Shown here: positions 43,908-53,139 of the stretch, piece by piece
Numbering within the stretch: position 1 is the stretch's first letter
How the letters are laid out: the number at the start of each line of letters is the position of its first letter
NCBI RefSeq assembly: GCF_031202265.1
Contig: NZ_CP100604.1
Location: 6,740,501-6,804,500, forward strand
Direction of reading: 5' to 3'
From: Bradyrhizobium sp. Ash2021
GTDB lineage: Bacteria; Pseudomonadota; Alphaproteobacteria; Rhizobiales; Xanthobacteraceae
Length of the DNA stretch: 64,000 nt
Position numbers and translations under genes: made by a program
Notes under the pieces: model-generated
What the model was told of the DNA's origin: nothing
Seen by the model: only the letters and a program-made list of their open reading frames with translations
Database searches by the model: none

Positions 43908-45755
43908 ATGCTGTCCACGGAGGAGCGCGTCGCACTTGCGCGTCGCGAGCTAGAACGGCACGGCACGGTTCCAGCCGAACTGTTGTCGCCGGATATTCTG
44001 GAAAGCTGGAAGCGCTGCGCCGACGTCCAATTGGATCCCCGCCGCCCGCCACCGCTTCAGATAGAAGGAGCTGCAGTGCTGCGGGCGGCGCGACAGCGGC
44101 ATGAACTCGTGTTGCGGCTCGCCATGGCGGAAATGCACAGCCTTCACAGCCAGATCGCCGGAACGAATTTCGTGATCGCCTTCGCATCGCCTGACGGCAT
44201 GTTGCTGGATATGGTTGCCGACGACAGCTTTCGGACGTCGGTGCATGGCGCTTCGATCAGGCCTGGCGCCGTCTGGTCGGAGGCACGTTGCGGAACCAAT
44301 GCATTGGGGACCGCTTCCATCGTGCGCCGCCAGGTTCTTGTCCATGGCGCCGAACATTACTTTCCACGTTTCGGCGGCCTCACCTGTGTCGCATCACCGG
44401 TCTTTACCCCCAATGGGTCCTTGGCGGGTGTGCTGGATGCGTCGTCGGACTGCCGATCGCGTCAAGAACACACCCAGGCGCTCGTGGCCATGGCCGCGGC
44501 GCAGATCGAGAACGGCCTGTTTCGCCGCCAACACGAGAACGACCTGCTGATCGCGTTCCATAGCCGGAGCGAATACGTGCATACGCTCAGCGCCGGATTG
44601 CTCGCTGTCGATCGCGAGGGTCGGGTGCTGGCATTGAACGGACGTGCCAAGAACCTGCTGCAGGGTCTAACCACTACCCCCGGACAGCGCTTCGAGGAAT
44701 TATTCCTGACACCCTTCCAATCCTTCCTCTCGGAAAGCCGCAGGCAGGAGCACCAGCGGTTGGACGACGCGGTAGGGAGCGCGTTTGTCGCGACGATCGA
44801 GAACCTCCGTTCGACCGAGATGCCGCGGCGGCCGGCGGTGCCGCCGAGGCCGGCGGTGACCGGCTTCGTCGCCCACGATCCGGCGGTGCAGGCGATCGTG
44901 CGTCAGGTCGAAACCGCAGCAGCCCGCAAGATGCCGATCCTGATCCGCGGCGAGACCGGCACCGGCAAGGAACAGCTCGCCCGCCACGCCCACGCCGCCA
45001 GCGGACGTACCGGCGCCTTCGTCCCCGTCAACTGCGCCGCGCTTCCGGAGAGCCTCGTCGAGGCGGAACTATTCGGCTATGCCGAGGGCTCCTTTACCGG
45101 CGCGCGGCGCGGCGGCGCCGTTGGCCTCGTCAAGGAGGCCGACGGCGGAACCCTGTTCCTCGACGAAATCGGCGACATGCCCGTCACATTGCAAGCGGTG
45201 CTGCTCCGCCTGCTCGACGACTGGACCGTGCGTCCGATCGGCGGCGCGCGCGCCAAGGTCGACGTCTTTCTTGTCTCCGCCACCAACGCCACCCTCGACA
45301 AGGCCATCCTCGAAGGGCGCTTCCGCTCCGACCTGCTCTACCGCCTCAATACCCTCGAGGTGACGCTGCCGCGGCTGCAGGACCGCACCGACTTCGACGC
45401 CATCGTCCACCATTTGCTCGGCGCTATCGATCCGGATTGCGAAATCACCTCGGCCACCATCGCCAACCTCGCCTTGCGGCCCTGGCCCGGCAACATCCGC
45501 GAACTGCGCAACATGCTGGCACGCTTCACCCTTTCCGCCACCGACGGCTTCATCGACGAAGCCGCGGTCGGAGCCATGATCGGCCCGCCTCCGCACAAGG
45601 CCTCCGGCTCGCTGCAGGACATCCAGCGCGCCCGCGTCCTCGCCGTCCACTCCGAGACCGCCGGCAACATCAGTGAAACCGCACGACGTCTCGGTATCTC
45701 AAGAAATACCGTCTATCGGGCGCTCGGCCACAGCCGCCGGGACAGCGGCCCATAG
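43908..45755 (+). CDS. mimR: Sigma-54 dependent activator, AcoR/MimR type (first copy)
   Basis: A 615-residue enhancer-binding protein. Residues ~50-200 resemble a GAF sensor (GTNFVIAFASPDGMLLDM, WSEARCGTNALGTA), ~210-290 a PAS-like segment (SAGLLAVDREGRVLALN). The AAA+ domain has Walker A GETGTGK at 348, the sigma-54 contact loop as GSFTGA instead of GAFTGA, and Walker B GGTLFLDEIGD. The C-terminal Fis-type helix-turn-helix is ETARRLGISRNTVYRA (about 587-606). It diverges from the monooxygenase operon, like mimR, and probably activates it in response to substrate. GGAGGAAAA precedes the start. Confidence 0.9.
   Translation: MLSTEERVALARRELERHGTVPAELLSPDILESWKRCADVQLDPRRPPPLQIEGAAVLRAARQRHELVLRLAMAEMHSLHSQIAGTNFVIAFASPDGMLLDMVADDSFRTSVHGASIRPGAVWSEARCGTNALGTASIVRRQVLVHGAEHYFPRFGGLTCVASPVFTPNGSLAGVLDASSDCRSRQEHTQALVAMAAAQIENGLFRRQHENDLLIAFHSRSEYVHTLSAGLLAVDREGRVLALNGRAKNLLQGLTTTPGQRFEELFLTPFQSFLSESRRQEHQRLDDAVGSAFVATIENLRSTEMPRRPAVPPRPAVTGFVAHDPAVQAIVRQVETAAARKMPILIRGETGTGKEQLARHAHAASGRTGAFVPVNCAALPESLVEAELFGYAEGSFTGARRGGAVGLVKEADGGTLFLDEIGDMPVTLQAVLLRLLDDWTVRPIGGARAKVDVFLVSATNATLDKAILEGRFRSDLLYRLNTLEVTLPRLQDRTDFDAIVHHLLGAIDPDCEITSATIANLALRPWPGNIRELRNMLARFTLSATDGFIDEAAVGAMIGPPPHKASGSLQDIQRARVLAVHSETAGNISETARRLGISRNTVYRALGHSRRDSGP
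44798..45720 (+). repeat. 923-bp direct repeat, copy 1 (activator output half)
   Basis: From CGAGAACCTCCGTTCGACC to GTCTATCGGG this copy matches 47102-48024 at a constant offset of 2,304 bases with no gaps. I count roughly a dozen base changes. It covers the AAA+ and DNA-binding domains exactly and the reading frame is kept in both genes. Confidence 0.95.
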
Positions 45756-46151
45756 CCATCGCTGCCCTATATGTGACGGCCGCCAGCCTCCGGATTGCAA
45801 TTTGATTGAAAAACATCGTCCTGGTAGCCCCGGTCTCCTTTTGCAGCACGCAGACAAGGAGTATAGGCTGTGCCGATAGGCGACATGAAAGAAACGCCTG
45901 CTAAAGCCGGGAAGTAAACGCGGGATAGGTTGTCTGATCGGATGACGCCGTGTTCATCGTGACGAGAGCGCCGGACAAATGTCCAAAATTCGATCCTGGA
46001 ATGGGCCTCCAAATGAATGGACGGGGACACCGGTCGATGAGTGCGCTTTTTGCATCATGGAGACGGTTATTTGACAGGCAACCCACATCAAGGTGATCGA
46101 TAGCAGACCTGTCGAGATGCGGGTCGCCGACGTCGTCACCTCGGAGGAGCC
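45756..46151. other. Gap between the two activator genes
   Basis: No gene recognised on either strand. No clear -24/-12 element or TGTT-N9-AACA dyad was found, so the second activator may have its own sigma-70 promoter here or be read through from the first. Confidence 0.45.
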
Positions 46152-48056
46152 ATGATGGACCAACGAGAAGTGCGCGTGGCGTGGGAAAAATTCGTCGAGC
46201 GCGGAGCCCTGTCGGCGAATTTGAGATCATCGGTCGCAGCATCGTGGCAGAGATCTAAAAACCATCACGTCACGGTCGATCGCGCCAGAGCGCCGCTGGT
46301 ACCGGAAGCCGAGTTGTATCGTCACCGTTCCAAGCACGCCTTGCTCCGCAATGCCGCACGCTCCGCGCTCGAGAGCTCCGGAACATTCCTGAGCGATGCG
46401 AACTCCATGATGATTTTGACTGATCCCTCCGGATTGATCATCGATACACAGGGAGACGCCAGAGTTATTGATGCCGGTCGCGCGGTTCATCTGGAGCATG
46501 GCGGACGATGGAGCGAAGCCGACATCGGCACCAATGCCATCGGCGCCGCGATGGCGGAATCGAAACCCGTCCAGATTCGCGGTACGGAGCATTTCTGCTC
46601 GGAAATTCAGCGATGGACCTGCGCTGCCGTTCCGATTCATGACCCCGCCGACGGCGAACTTCTGGGAGTCGTTGATATTTCGGGTCCGGCAGACACTTTC
46701 AACCCGCAGAGTCTCGCGCTGGCCGTTTCCGTGGGCCATCATGTGGAAAGCGTATTGGCGCAATCGATCAGGCAGGATCACGAAAATCTGCTGCGTTACT
46801 TTCTCTCCAAGAGGTCGTTGTGGGCAAGCGACGATTGCGTCGTGCTCGATCGACGGGGCATGATCGTCCATGCGACCGAGCACGCACTGAGCGTCGTCAG
46901 GGGTCACCGCAAATTTGTTGCCGATGGTGCGCCCACACAATTTCTGAAAGCGATCCCCTTTGACGAGTGGCCGCTCAAATTGAAGGAGATCCTTCCGAAC
47001 GCGAGCTTCGATCTCGTGAGGAACGAAAGCTCCAACATTGGTGCCATCATATTGCTGCACACGCGCCGGCGTGTGGCAGTCGTAGATCGAAGCAGCCAAA
47101 CCGAGAACCTCCGTTCGACCGAGATGCCGCGGCGGCCGGCGGTGCCGCCCAAACCGGCGGTGACCGGCTTCGTCGCCCACGATCCGGCGGTGCAGGCGAT
47201 CGTGCGTCAGGTCGAAACCGCAGCAGCCCGCAAGATGCCGATCCTGATCCGCGGCGAGACCGGCACCGGCAAGGAACAGCTCGCCCGCCACGCCCACGCC
47301 GCCAGCGGACGTACCGGCGCCTTCGTCCCCGTCAACTGCGCCGCGCTTCCGGAGAGCCTCGTCGAGGCGGAACTATTCGGCTATGCCGAGGGCTCCTTTA
47401 CCGGCGCGCGGCGCGGCGGCGCCGTTGGCCTCGTCAAGGAGGCCGACGGCGGAACCCTGTTCCTCGACGAAATCGGCGACATGCCCGTCACATTGCAAGC
47501 GGTGCTGCTCCGCCTGCTCGACGACTGGACCGTGCGTCCGATCGGCGGCGCGCGCGCCAAGGTCGACGTCTTTCTTGTCTCCGCCACCAACGCCACCCTC
47601 GACAAGGCCATCCTCGAAGGGCGCTTCCGCTCCGACCTGCTCTACCGCCTCAATACCCTCGAGGTGACGCTGCCGCGGCTGCAGGACCGCACCGACTTCG
47701 ACGCCATCGTCCACCATTTGCTCGGCGCTATCGATCCGGATTGCGAAATCACCTCGGCCACCATCGCCAACCTCGCCATGCGGCCCTGGCCCGGCAACAT
47801 CCGCGAACTGCGCAACATGCTGGCGCGCTTCACCCTTGCCGCCACCGACGGCTTCATCGACGAGGCCGCGGTCGGGGCCATGATCGGCCCGCCTCCGCAC
47901 AAGACCTCCGGCTCGTTGCAGGACATCCAGCGCGCCCGCGTCCTCGCCGTCCACTCCGAAACCGCCGGCAACATCAGCGAAACCGCACGACGTCTCGGTA
48001 TCTCAAGAAATACCGTCTATCGGGTTCTGGAGCAGTGTCCGGCGCGGTCAGGATAA
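46152..48056 (+). CDS. Sigma-54 dependent activator, AcoR type (second copy, different sensor)
   Basis: A 634-residue enhancer-binding protein whose last ~308 residues are nearly identical to the first activator (Walker A at about 368, GSFTGA, Fis-type HTH at about 607-626). The N-terminal 317 residues are only distantly similar: an AcoR-type GAF region (SDANSMMILTDPSGLIIDTQ, WSEADIGTNAIGAAMAESKP) and a PAS-like part (DDCVVLDRRGMIVHATEHAL). It should bind the same DNA sites but sense something else. GGAGGAG precedes the start; ATG 46155 is equally possible. Confidence 0.9.
   Translation: MMDQREVRVAWEKFVERGALSANLRSSVAASWQRSKNHHVTVDRARAPLVPEAELYRHRSKHALLRNAARSALESSGTFLSDANSMMILTDPSGLIIDTQGDARVIDAGRAVHLEHGGRWSEADIGTNAIGAAMAESKPVQIRGTEHFCSEIQRWTCAAVPIHDPADGELLGVVDISGPADTFNPQSLALAVSVGHHVESVLAQSIRQDHENLLRYFLSKRSLWASDDCVVLDRRGMIVHATEHALSVVRGHRKFVADGAPTQFLKAIPFDEWPLKLKEILPNASFDLVRNESSNIGAIILLHTRRRVAVVDRSSQTENLRSTEMPRRPAVPPKPAVTGFVAHDPAVQAIVRQVETAAARKMPILIRGETGTGKEQLARHAHAASGRTGAFVPVNCAALPESLVEAELFGYAEGSFTGARRGGAVGLVKEADGGTLFLDEIGDMPVTLQAVLLRLLDDWTVRPIGGARAKVDVFLVSATNATLDKAILEGRFRSDLLYRLNTLEVTLPRLQDRTDFDAIVHHLLGAIDPDCEITSATIANLAMRPWPGNIRELRNMLARFTLAATDGFIDEAAVGAMIGPPPHKTSGSLQDIQRARVLAVHSETAGNISETARRLGISRNTVYRVLEQCPARSG
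47102..48024 (+). repeat. 923-bp direct repeat, copy 2
   Basis: Partner of 44798-45720. Differences are scattered, for example CCCAAACCG versus CCGAGGCCG near the start, GCCATGCGG versus GCCTTGCGG, and several synonymous changes near the end. Confidence 0.95.
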
Positions 48057-48450
48057 CGTCGTCTTCGCTGCAGATCGACGCAATGTCGCAGCGACGTCGG
48101 GTGGTAGGTTCAAATCATGGAGACACAACACCCGATTCTTGCGATTGGTCGCACAGGCGATTCCCCAGTTCGCCGGACAGCAATGTTTACGATGGTTCGA
48201 ATCCCTCCACGTCCTACATCCCGCCGAATCTGCGATATAGCCCGATATTCCGCGACGCAGCCGCCGACGGATTCGGAATGACGTCACATTGGTCACTGAC
48301 GCTACGGCGGCGTTCGGCTCGGACGGGATGAGAGCGGATGCGACGAACGCCCCGAAGTTCGCACACGCCACTGAACCATTGATGTCGCGGCTTCCCACTG
48401 TGAACGGCTACGCGCGCCCTACCCGAGCCTGATGCCAAACTGATGGACTC
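48057..48450. other. Gene-free stretch after the second activator
   Basis: Nothing protein-like on either strand, and no clear terminator with a T run was seen after the activator stop. Confidence 0.4.
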
Positions 48451-48524
48451 TCTACTCAGTCCTTATCAGTCACGGGATGTTGTCTGCGTACGAACGGCCG
48501 CTTTGCGCCAGGAGCAGCCCTTCA
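48451..48524. repeat. Extended repeat, second copy
   Basis: TCTACTCAGTCCTTATCAGT, then CACGGGATG, then GAACGGCCGCTTTGCGCCAGGAGCAGCCCTTC. Same order as 31204-31279, but here there is no recombinase gene beside it. Confidence 0.6.
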
Positions 48525-48529
48525 ACCGC

Positions 48530-48592
48530 CTAAGTGCGACGCGCTTCTTCAATCAGCCAATCCCGGAAGGCCACCAATGATGGAAGTGTCGA
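48530..48592 (-). pseudogene. LysR-type regulator, C-terminal scrap
   Basis: The minus-strand frame STLPSLVAFRDWLIEEARRT then stop looks like the extreme C-terminus of a GcvA-type LysR regulator (..AFRDWLLEEA..). The rest of that gene is absent; the neighbouring sequence belongs to a different gene in the opposite direction. Confidence 0.4.
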
Positions 48593-48963
48593 GCCGGCAG
48601 AAGCACATTCAATATTCAAGCCGTACGCGCGCCATGACGGACCATGCGATGCGAATGCAGAAGATGCGTCAGGCGTTGCAGCGGACGATTGAAAAGCTGC
48701 CGAAAAGCGCAAAGGAGGATCCGGAATTCCGCGCCATCGCGGACATGGCGCGCCATTGCTCCTGCAACATCATTCACCTGATCTACCAATCCAAGATCTA
48801 CGAGGGCCAGTCAAAGGACTACGAATTCGGCCTGAGCGCGATGCGCGCCCATTGGCAGAGCGGGCTGGACGACATCCGACGCACGCTGGCCGACCCGCGG
48901 CGCCTGGAACCGCCGGCTCCCGAGCTCGGCATCGTCACCCATGACGTCCATCGCCGAGATTGA
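48577..48963 (+). pseudogene. Patatin-like phospholipase (DUF3734), C-terminal fragment
   Basis: The 128-residue frame carries RQKHIQYSSRTRAMTDHAMR and NIIHLIYQSKIYEGQSKDYE FGLSAMRAHW, the signature of the DUF3734 domain that ends a ~370-residue patatin-like phospholipase of Bradyrhizobium relatives. The patatin catalytic part (GxSxG) is missing, so only the tail remains. In relatives this gene is often followed by 3-hydroxybutyrate dehydrogenase, which is also found 2.9 kb downstream here. Confidence 0.75.
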
Positions 48964-48995
48964 GCTTTAGCCCCCTACAGATTTTGGAGAATGCC

Positions 48996-50119
48996 ATGTC
49001 GACCCTTTCCTATGCCTCTGAGCAAAAAGCCAAAACCAGCGTTCGCCCGTCCCGGCAGACGATCCGGCGGGCGGCGCTCGCGCTTGCCGTAGCGCTCGGT
49101 GTCGCTGGCGTCGCCGATTTCGGCCACTACTACCTCACCATCGGCCGCTACCTGGAAACGACCGACGATGCCTATGTCAAAGCCGACTCGACGATCATCG
49201 CACCGAAGGTCTCGGGCTACATTTCCGAGGTGCTGGTTGCCGACAACGAGCCGGTGAAGGCCGGGCAGCTTCTGGCGCGGATCGACGACCGTGATTTCAA
49301 AACCGCATTGAACCAGTGTCACCGGTACGCAACCTTAACGCCCAGATCGAGCTGCAGGAGCCGCTGATTCAGCAGCAGGCGGCCGAGGTTGATGCGTCCG
49401 AGGCCAATTTGAAGTTCGCACAGGAAGAGCGCACCCGTTACGATGGGTTGATGAAGTCGGGCTCTGGCACGGTGCAGCGCGCCCAGCAGACCGACGCAGC
49501 GTTGCGCTCGCAGACTGCACAGTTGCAGCAGGGCAAGGCAGGCCTGATCGCGGCCAACAAGAAGATCGATGTCCTCTCGACCCAGCGCGCCCAGGCGGTT
49601 GCTCAACTCGATCACGCGCGCGCGGTCGAGCAACAGGCGGCGCTCAACCTGTCCTATACGCTGATTACCGCACCGGTCGACGGCACAGTCGGTGCGCGCT
49701 CGTTGCGGGTCGGCCAATATGTGCAGGCCGGCACGCAACTCATGGCGGTGGTGCCGCTGGATGCGGTCTATGTAGTCGCCAATTTCAAGGAGACCCAGCT
49801 TACCCATGTGCACAGCGGGCAGCCGGTAGAGCTTTACGTCGATAGCTTCCAATCGACTAGATTGAAGGGCCATGTCGACAGCCTGTCGCCGGCAAGCGGC
49901 CTGGAATTCGCCCTGCTGCCGCCCGACAACGCCACCGGCAACTTCACCAAGATCGTGCAGCGCGTGCCGGTGAGGATCGTGCTCGACGGCCAGAGCCTGA
50001 ACGGCCTGTTGCGGCCGGGCATGTCGGCCGTGCCGACCGTCAACACCAAGTCGGCCGTTGTTGCCGAGCGCGAAGTCGAGAAGCGGCTCGCGTCGCGCGG
50101 CCCTGAGCCTCGCAGCTGA
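48996..50119 (+). pseudogene. EmrA/HlyD-type membrane fusion protein, frameshifted
   Basis: MSTLSYASEQKAKTSVRPSR, one membrane span (about 28-47) and TTDDAYVKADSTIIAPKVSG YISEVLVADN begin a normal periplasmic adaptor. At about 49315, after FKTALNQ, roughly 30 bases seem lost and the frame changes; it continues as NLNAQIELQEPLIQQQAAEV and the lipoyl/beta-barrel part to AEREVEKRLASRG. Both parts together make an EmrA homologue. Without the hinge and in two frames it is unlikely to work. Confidence 0.8.
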
Positions 50120-50177
50120 GCGAATGCGCGTCCTAACGGGCCCCAATGCATTTTGCCTCGCACGAGAGGAGACAGCC

Positions 50178-51784
50178 ATGACCACGCTTCAAACCACCAT
50201 CGACGCCCTTCCCGCCAGCGATCGCGGGCCATCTGCCGCAGCTCCAACGACTCCTGCCGTCTCCGCAAAAACCTGGTTCGCGGTGATCGGCGCCGCTCGG
50301 CGCCTTCATGGCGGTGCTCAACATCCAGATCGTCAATGCCTCGCTTGCCGACATTCAGGGCGGGATCGGCGCAGGCATCGATGACGGCGGCTGGATCTCG
50401 ACCTCCTATTTGATCGCCGAGATCGTGGTGATCCGCCTGAGTGGCTGGCTTGCCTAGGTGTTCTCTGTCCGCATCTACCTCCTGACCAACGCCGCCCTGT
50501 TTCTGGCTTTCTCGGCGGCCTGCGCGCTGGCGCAAGACCTGCCGCAGATGGTCGTGCTCCGCGCGGTTCAGGGTTTTACAGGGGGCGTGCTGATCCCGAT
50601 GGCGTTCACGCTGATCATCACGTTGTTGCCGAAGGCGAAGCAGCCCATCGGCATGGCGCTGTTTGCGATCTCCGCGACGTTTGCGCCCGCGATCGGCCCG
50701 ACCATCGGCGGCTATCTGACCGAGAATTTTGGCTGGCAATACATCTTCTACGCCCGGCGCGATCATGATCGCCATGCTGTTCTTCTCGCTGGAAGCCAAG
50801 CCCATGAAGCTGTCGCTGCTGCGTGACGGCGACTGGCTTGGCATCGTCACCATGGCGATCGGGCTCGCCGCGCTGCAGACCGTGCTGGAAGAAGGCAACA
50901 AGGACGACTGGTTCGGCTCGCCCTTCATCCTCCGCTTCGCCGTCATCGCCGCGGTCGCGCTGACGCTGTTCGTGGCGATCGAGCCGACCGCAAAGAAGCC
51001 GCTGTTGAACCTGCGCCTGCTGTTCAGTCGCAATTTCGGCTTCGGCGTTCTCGCCAACTTCCTGCTTGGCGTCGCCCTGTACGGCTCGGTCTACATCCTG
51101 CCGGTCTATCTCGCCCGCATCCAGGGCTACAATTCCGAACAGATCGGCATGGTGCTCGCGTGGACCGGGCTGCCGCAACTTGTGCTGATCCCGCTGGTGC
51201 CGCGGCTGATGAAGCGCGTCGATCCGCGCATCATGATCGGCATTGGCTTTGCGCTGTTCGCTGCTTCCAGCTTCATGAACATCACCATGACCAACGACTA
51301 TGCGGCTGATCAACTGTTCTGGCCGAACATCGTCCGTGCCATTGGTCAGGCCATTATGTTCACTCCGCTCTCGGCGGTCGCGACTGCCGGAATCGAGGCG
51401 GAGAATGCCGGGTCCGCGTCCGCGCTGTTCAACATGATGCGCAACCTCGGCGGCGCCATCGGCATTGCCGCGCTGCAGACGCGGCTGACCAAGCGCGAGC
51501 GGTATCACTCCAACGTGCTGATGCAGTCGGTGTCGATGTTCGAACAGGCGACCCGCACCCGGATCGAGCAGCTCACGCAATATTTTGTGAATCACGGCGT
51601 CATCGATCGCGTTGACGCAGCGCACCGCGCCTATGTCGCGATCGGCCATATCGTGCAGAAGCAGGCCTACATCCTTGCCTTCAGCGACACCTTCTACACG
51701 CTGGGCGCGGCGCTGATCGTCGCGCTGCTGGCGGGCCTCCTGCTCAAGAAGCCCGATCGCCTCGACGGCGTCGGCGCACACTAA
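50178..51784 (+). pseudogene. EmrB/QacA-type (DHA2) drug efflux transporter, inactivated
   Basis: A 14-span MFS exporter in three pieces: MTTLQTTIDALPASDRGPSA to WFAVIGA, a frameshift near 50290, AFMAVLNIQIVNASLADIQG to LSGWLA, a TAG at 50455 in place of the usual Gln, VFSVRIYLLTNAALFLAFSA to WQYIFYA, a frameshift/small deletion near 50755, and GAIMIAMLFFSLEAKPM to the end. It would have worked with the equally broken EmrA-type gene before it, so the whole pump is lost. Confidence 0.85.
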
Positions 51785-51826
51785 TCATCCATCTCTCAAC
51801 CCCATCAAACATTGAAAGGAATTCCC

Positions 51827-52609
51827 ATGTTGAAGGGCAAGGTAGCGATCGTAACCGGATCGACCAGCGGCATTGGGCTGGGCATCGCGAAGGAACTGGC
51901 CACGCTCGGTGCCGACTTGGTGCTGAACGGCCTCGGCAATGCCGGCGAGATCGAGGCGGTCCGCAGCGGCATCGAACGCGACCACGGCGTGCGCGTCGTC
52001 TACGACGGCGCCGATATGTCAAAGGGAGAAGCCGTGCGCGGATTGATTGCCGCGACGGTGGAGAAATTCGGGCGCCTCGACATCCTGGTGAACAATGCCG
52101 GCATCCAGTTCACCGCGCCGGTGGATGAATTCCCTCCCGCCAAGTGGAACGCGATCCTGGAAATCAATCTGTCGGCGGCGTTCCACGGCATCGCAATAGC
52201 GGTGCCTCAGATGAAAAAGCAGCGCTGGGGGCGGATCGTCAACATCGCCTCCACACACGGTCTCGTCGCTTCAACAGACAAGGCCGCCTACGTCGCGGCC
52301 AAGCACGGGCTGGTCGGCCTGACCAAGGTGGTCGGCCTGGAGACCGCCGGCAGCGGCGTTACCTGCAATGCGGTCTGTCCCGGCTGGGTGCGAGCACCTT
52401 TGGTCGAAAAGCAGATCAGCGACATCGCTGCGCAAAGAAGCATCAGCCAGAAGGAAGCAGTCAAGGTCCTCCTCGCTGAGAAGCAGCCGTCTTCGGATTT
52501 CGCCTCTCCTTCGCAGCTTGGCGGCACCGTTGCCTTCCTGTGTTCAGCGGCAGCAGACCAGATCACGGGCACGGCGATCTCCGTCGATGGCGGCTGGACG
52601 ACACAGTAG
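51827..52609 (+). CDS. bdhA: 3-hydroxybutyrate dehydrogenase (SDR family)
   Basis: A 260-residue short-chain dehydrogenase that interconverts D-3-hydroxybutyrate and acetoacetate. MLKGKVAIVTGSTSGIGLGI is the NAD-binding TGxxxGIG segment, NNAGIQF follows, and NIASTHGLVASTDKAAYVAAKHG gives the Ser, Tyr and Lys of the active site. VCPGWVRAPLVEKQI and DGGWTTQ match the Bdh group. ATG 51827 follows GAAAGGAA; a TTG at 51812 is less likely. The gene is intact although the pump genes before it are not. Confidence 0.9.
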   Translation: MLKGKVAIVTGSTSGIGLGIAKELATLGADLVLNGLGNAGEIEAVRSGIERDHGVRVVYDGADMSKGEAVRGLIAATVEKFGRLDILVNNAGIQFTAPVDEFPPAKWNAILEINLSAAFHGIAIAVPQMKKQRWGRIVNIASTHGLVASTDKAAYVAAKHGLVGLTKVVGLETAGSGVTCNAVCPGWVRAPLVEKQISDIAAQRSISQKEAVKVLLAEKQPSSDFASPSQLGGTVAFLCSAAADQITGTAISVDGGWTTQ

Positions 52610-53139
52610 CCGGGAGCGGTTGAGGGCGAGTGCCGAACGATCTCACGCAGACGGAATCCTCGCGATCGCCAGCTGACTCGAGGCAATGCGACCCGGCAGT
52701 TCCCCCGCTGCGCCTGGGTACGCAACGACGGCCGGCCATCCCCCTTGGCCGGCCGTCTCCCTCTTAGCGACGCGCACCGACCTGCGGTTTAGGAAACCTT
52801 TTTCGGCTCAACAATGTCAATGGCTTAGGTTCGTCGTGTTGCAAATGTGTTGCATCGACCGGCCCACGGCAGACTTTCGGTCGCCAATTCGTCCGGAACC
52901 GCGAATGACCGCTTCGCGCCATTAGCGGATGTTCCGCGCCACTTAGTGCATACAGTTGGCGTCACCCCTGAGCTGCTCCAATAGCGCCTTGACCTCCTTC
53001 AGAACCGGCGGGTTACGTGATGGTTCGTTGGGACAAAAATCCACTTTACGTGAATGCCCGACCGTGGGCGGGGAGTCGGCGATCGGAGGCTCTCGATTTT
53101 CGCCCTTGATCGCTAGAATGGCCTATCAGTTCAAGGTGA
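52610..53139. other. Intergenic with a dispersed palindrome
   Basis: No supported gene on either strand; GGCCGGCCATCCCCCTTGGCCGGCC near 52729 is a strong GC-rich hairpin that could end transcription of bdhA, although no T run follows. One palindrome-family copy is at 52903. Confidence 0.45.
52903..52934. repeat. Dispersed short palindrome
   Basis: GAATGACCGCTTCGCGCCATTAGCGGATGTTC, a copy of the palindrome family. Confidence 0.5.
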
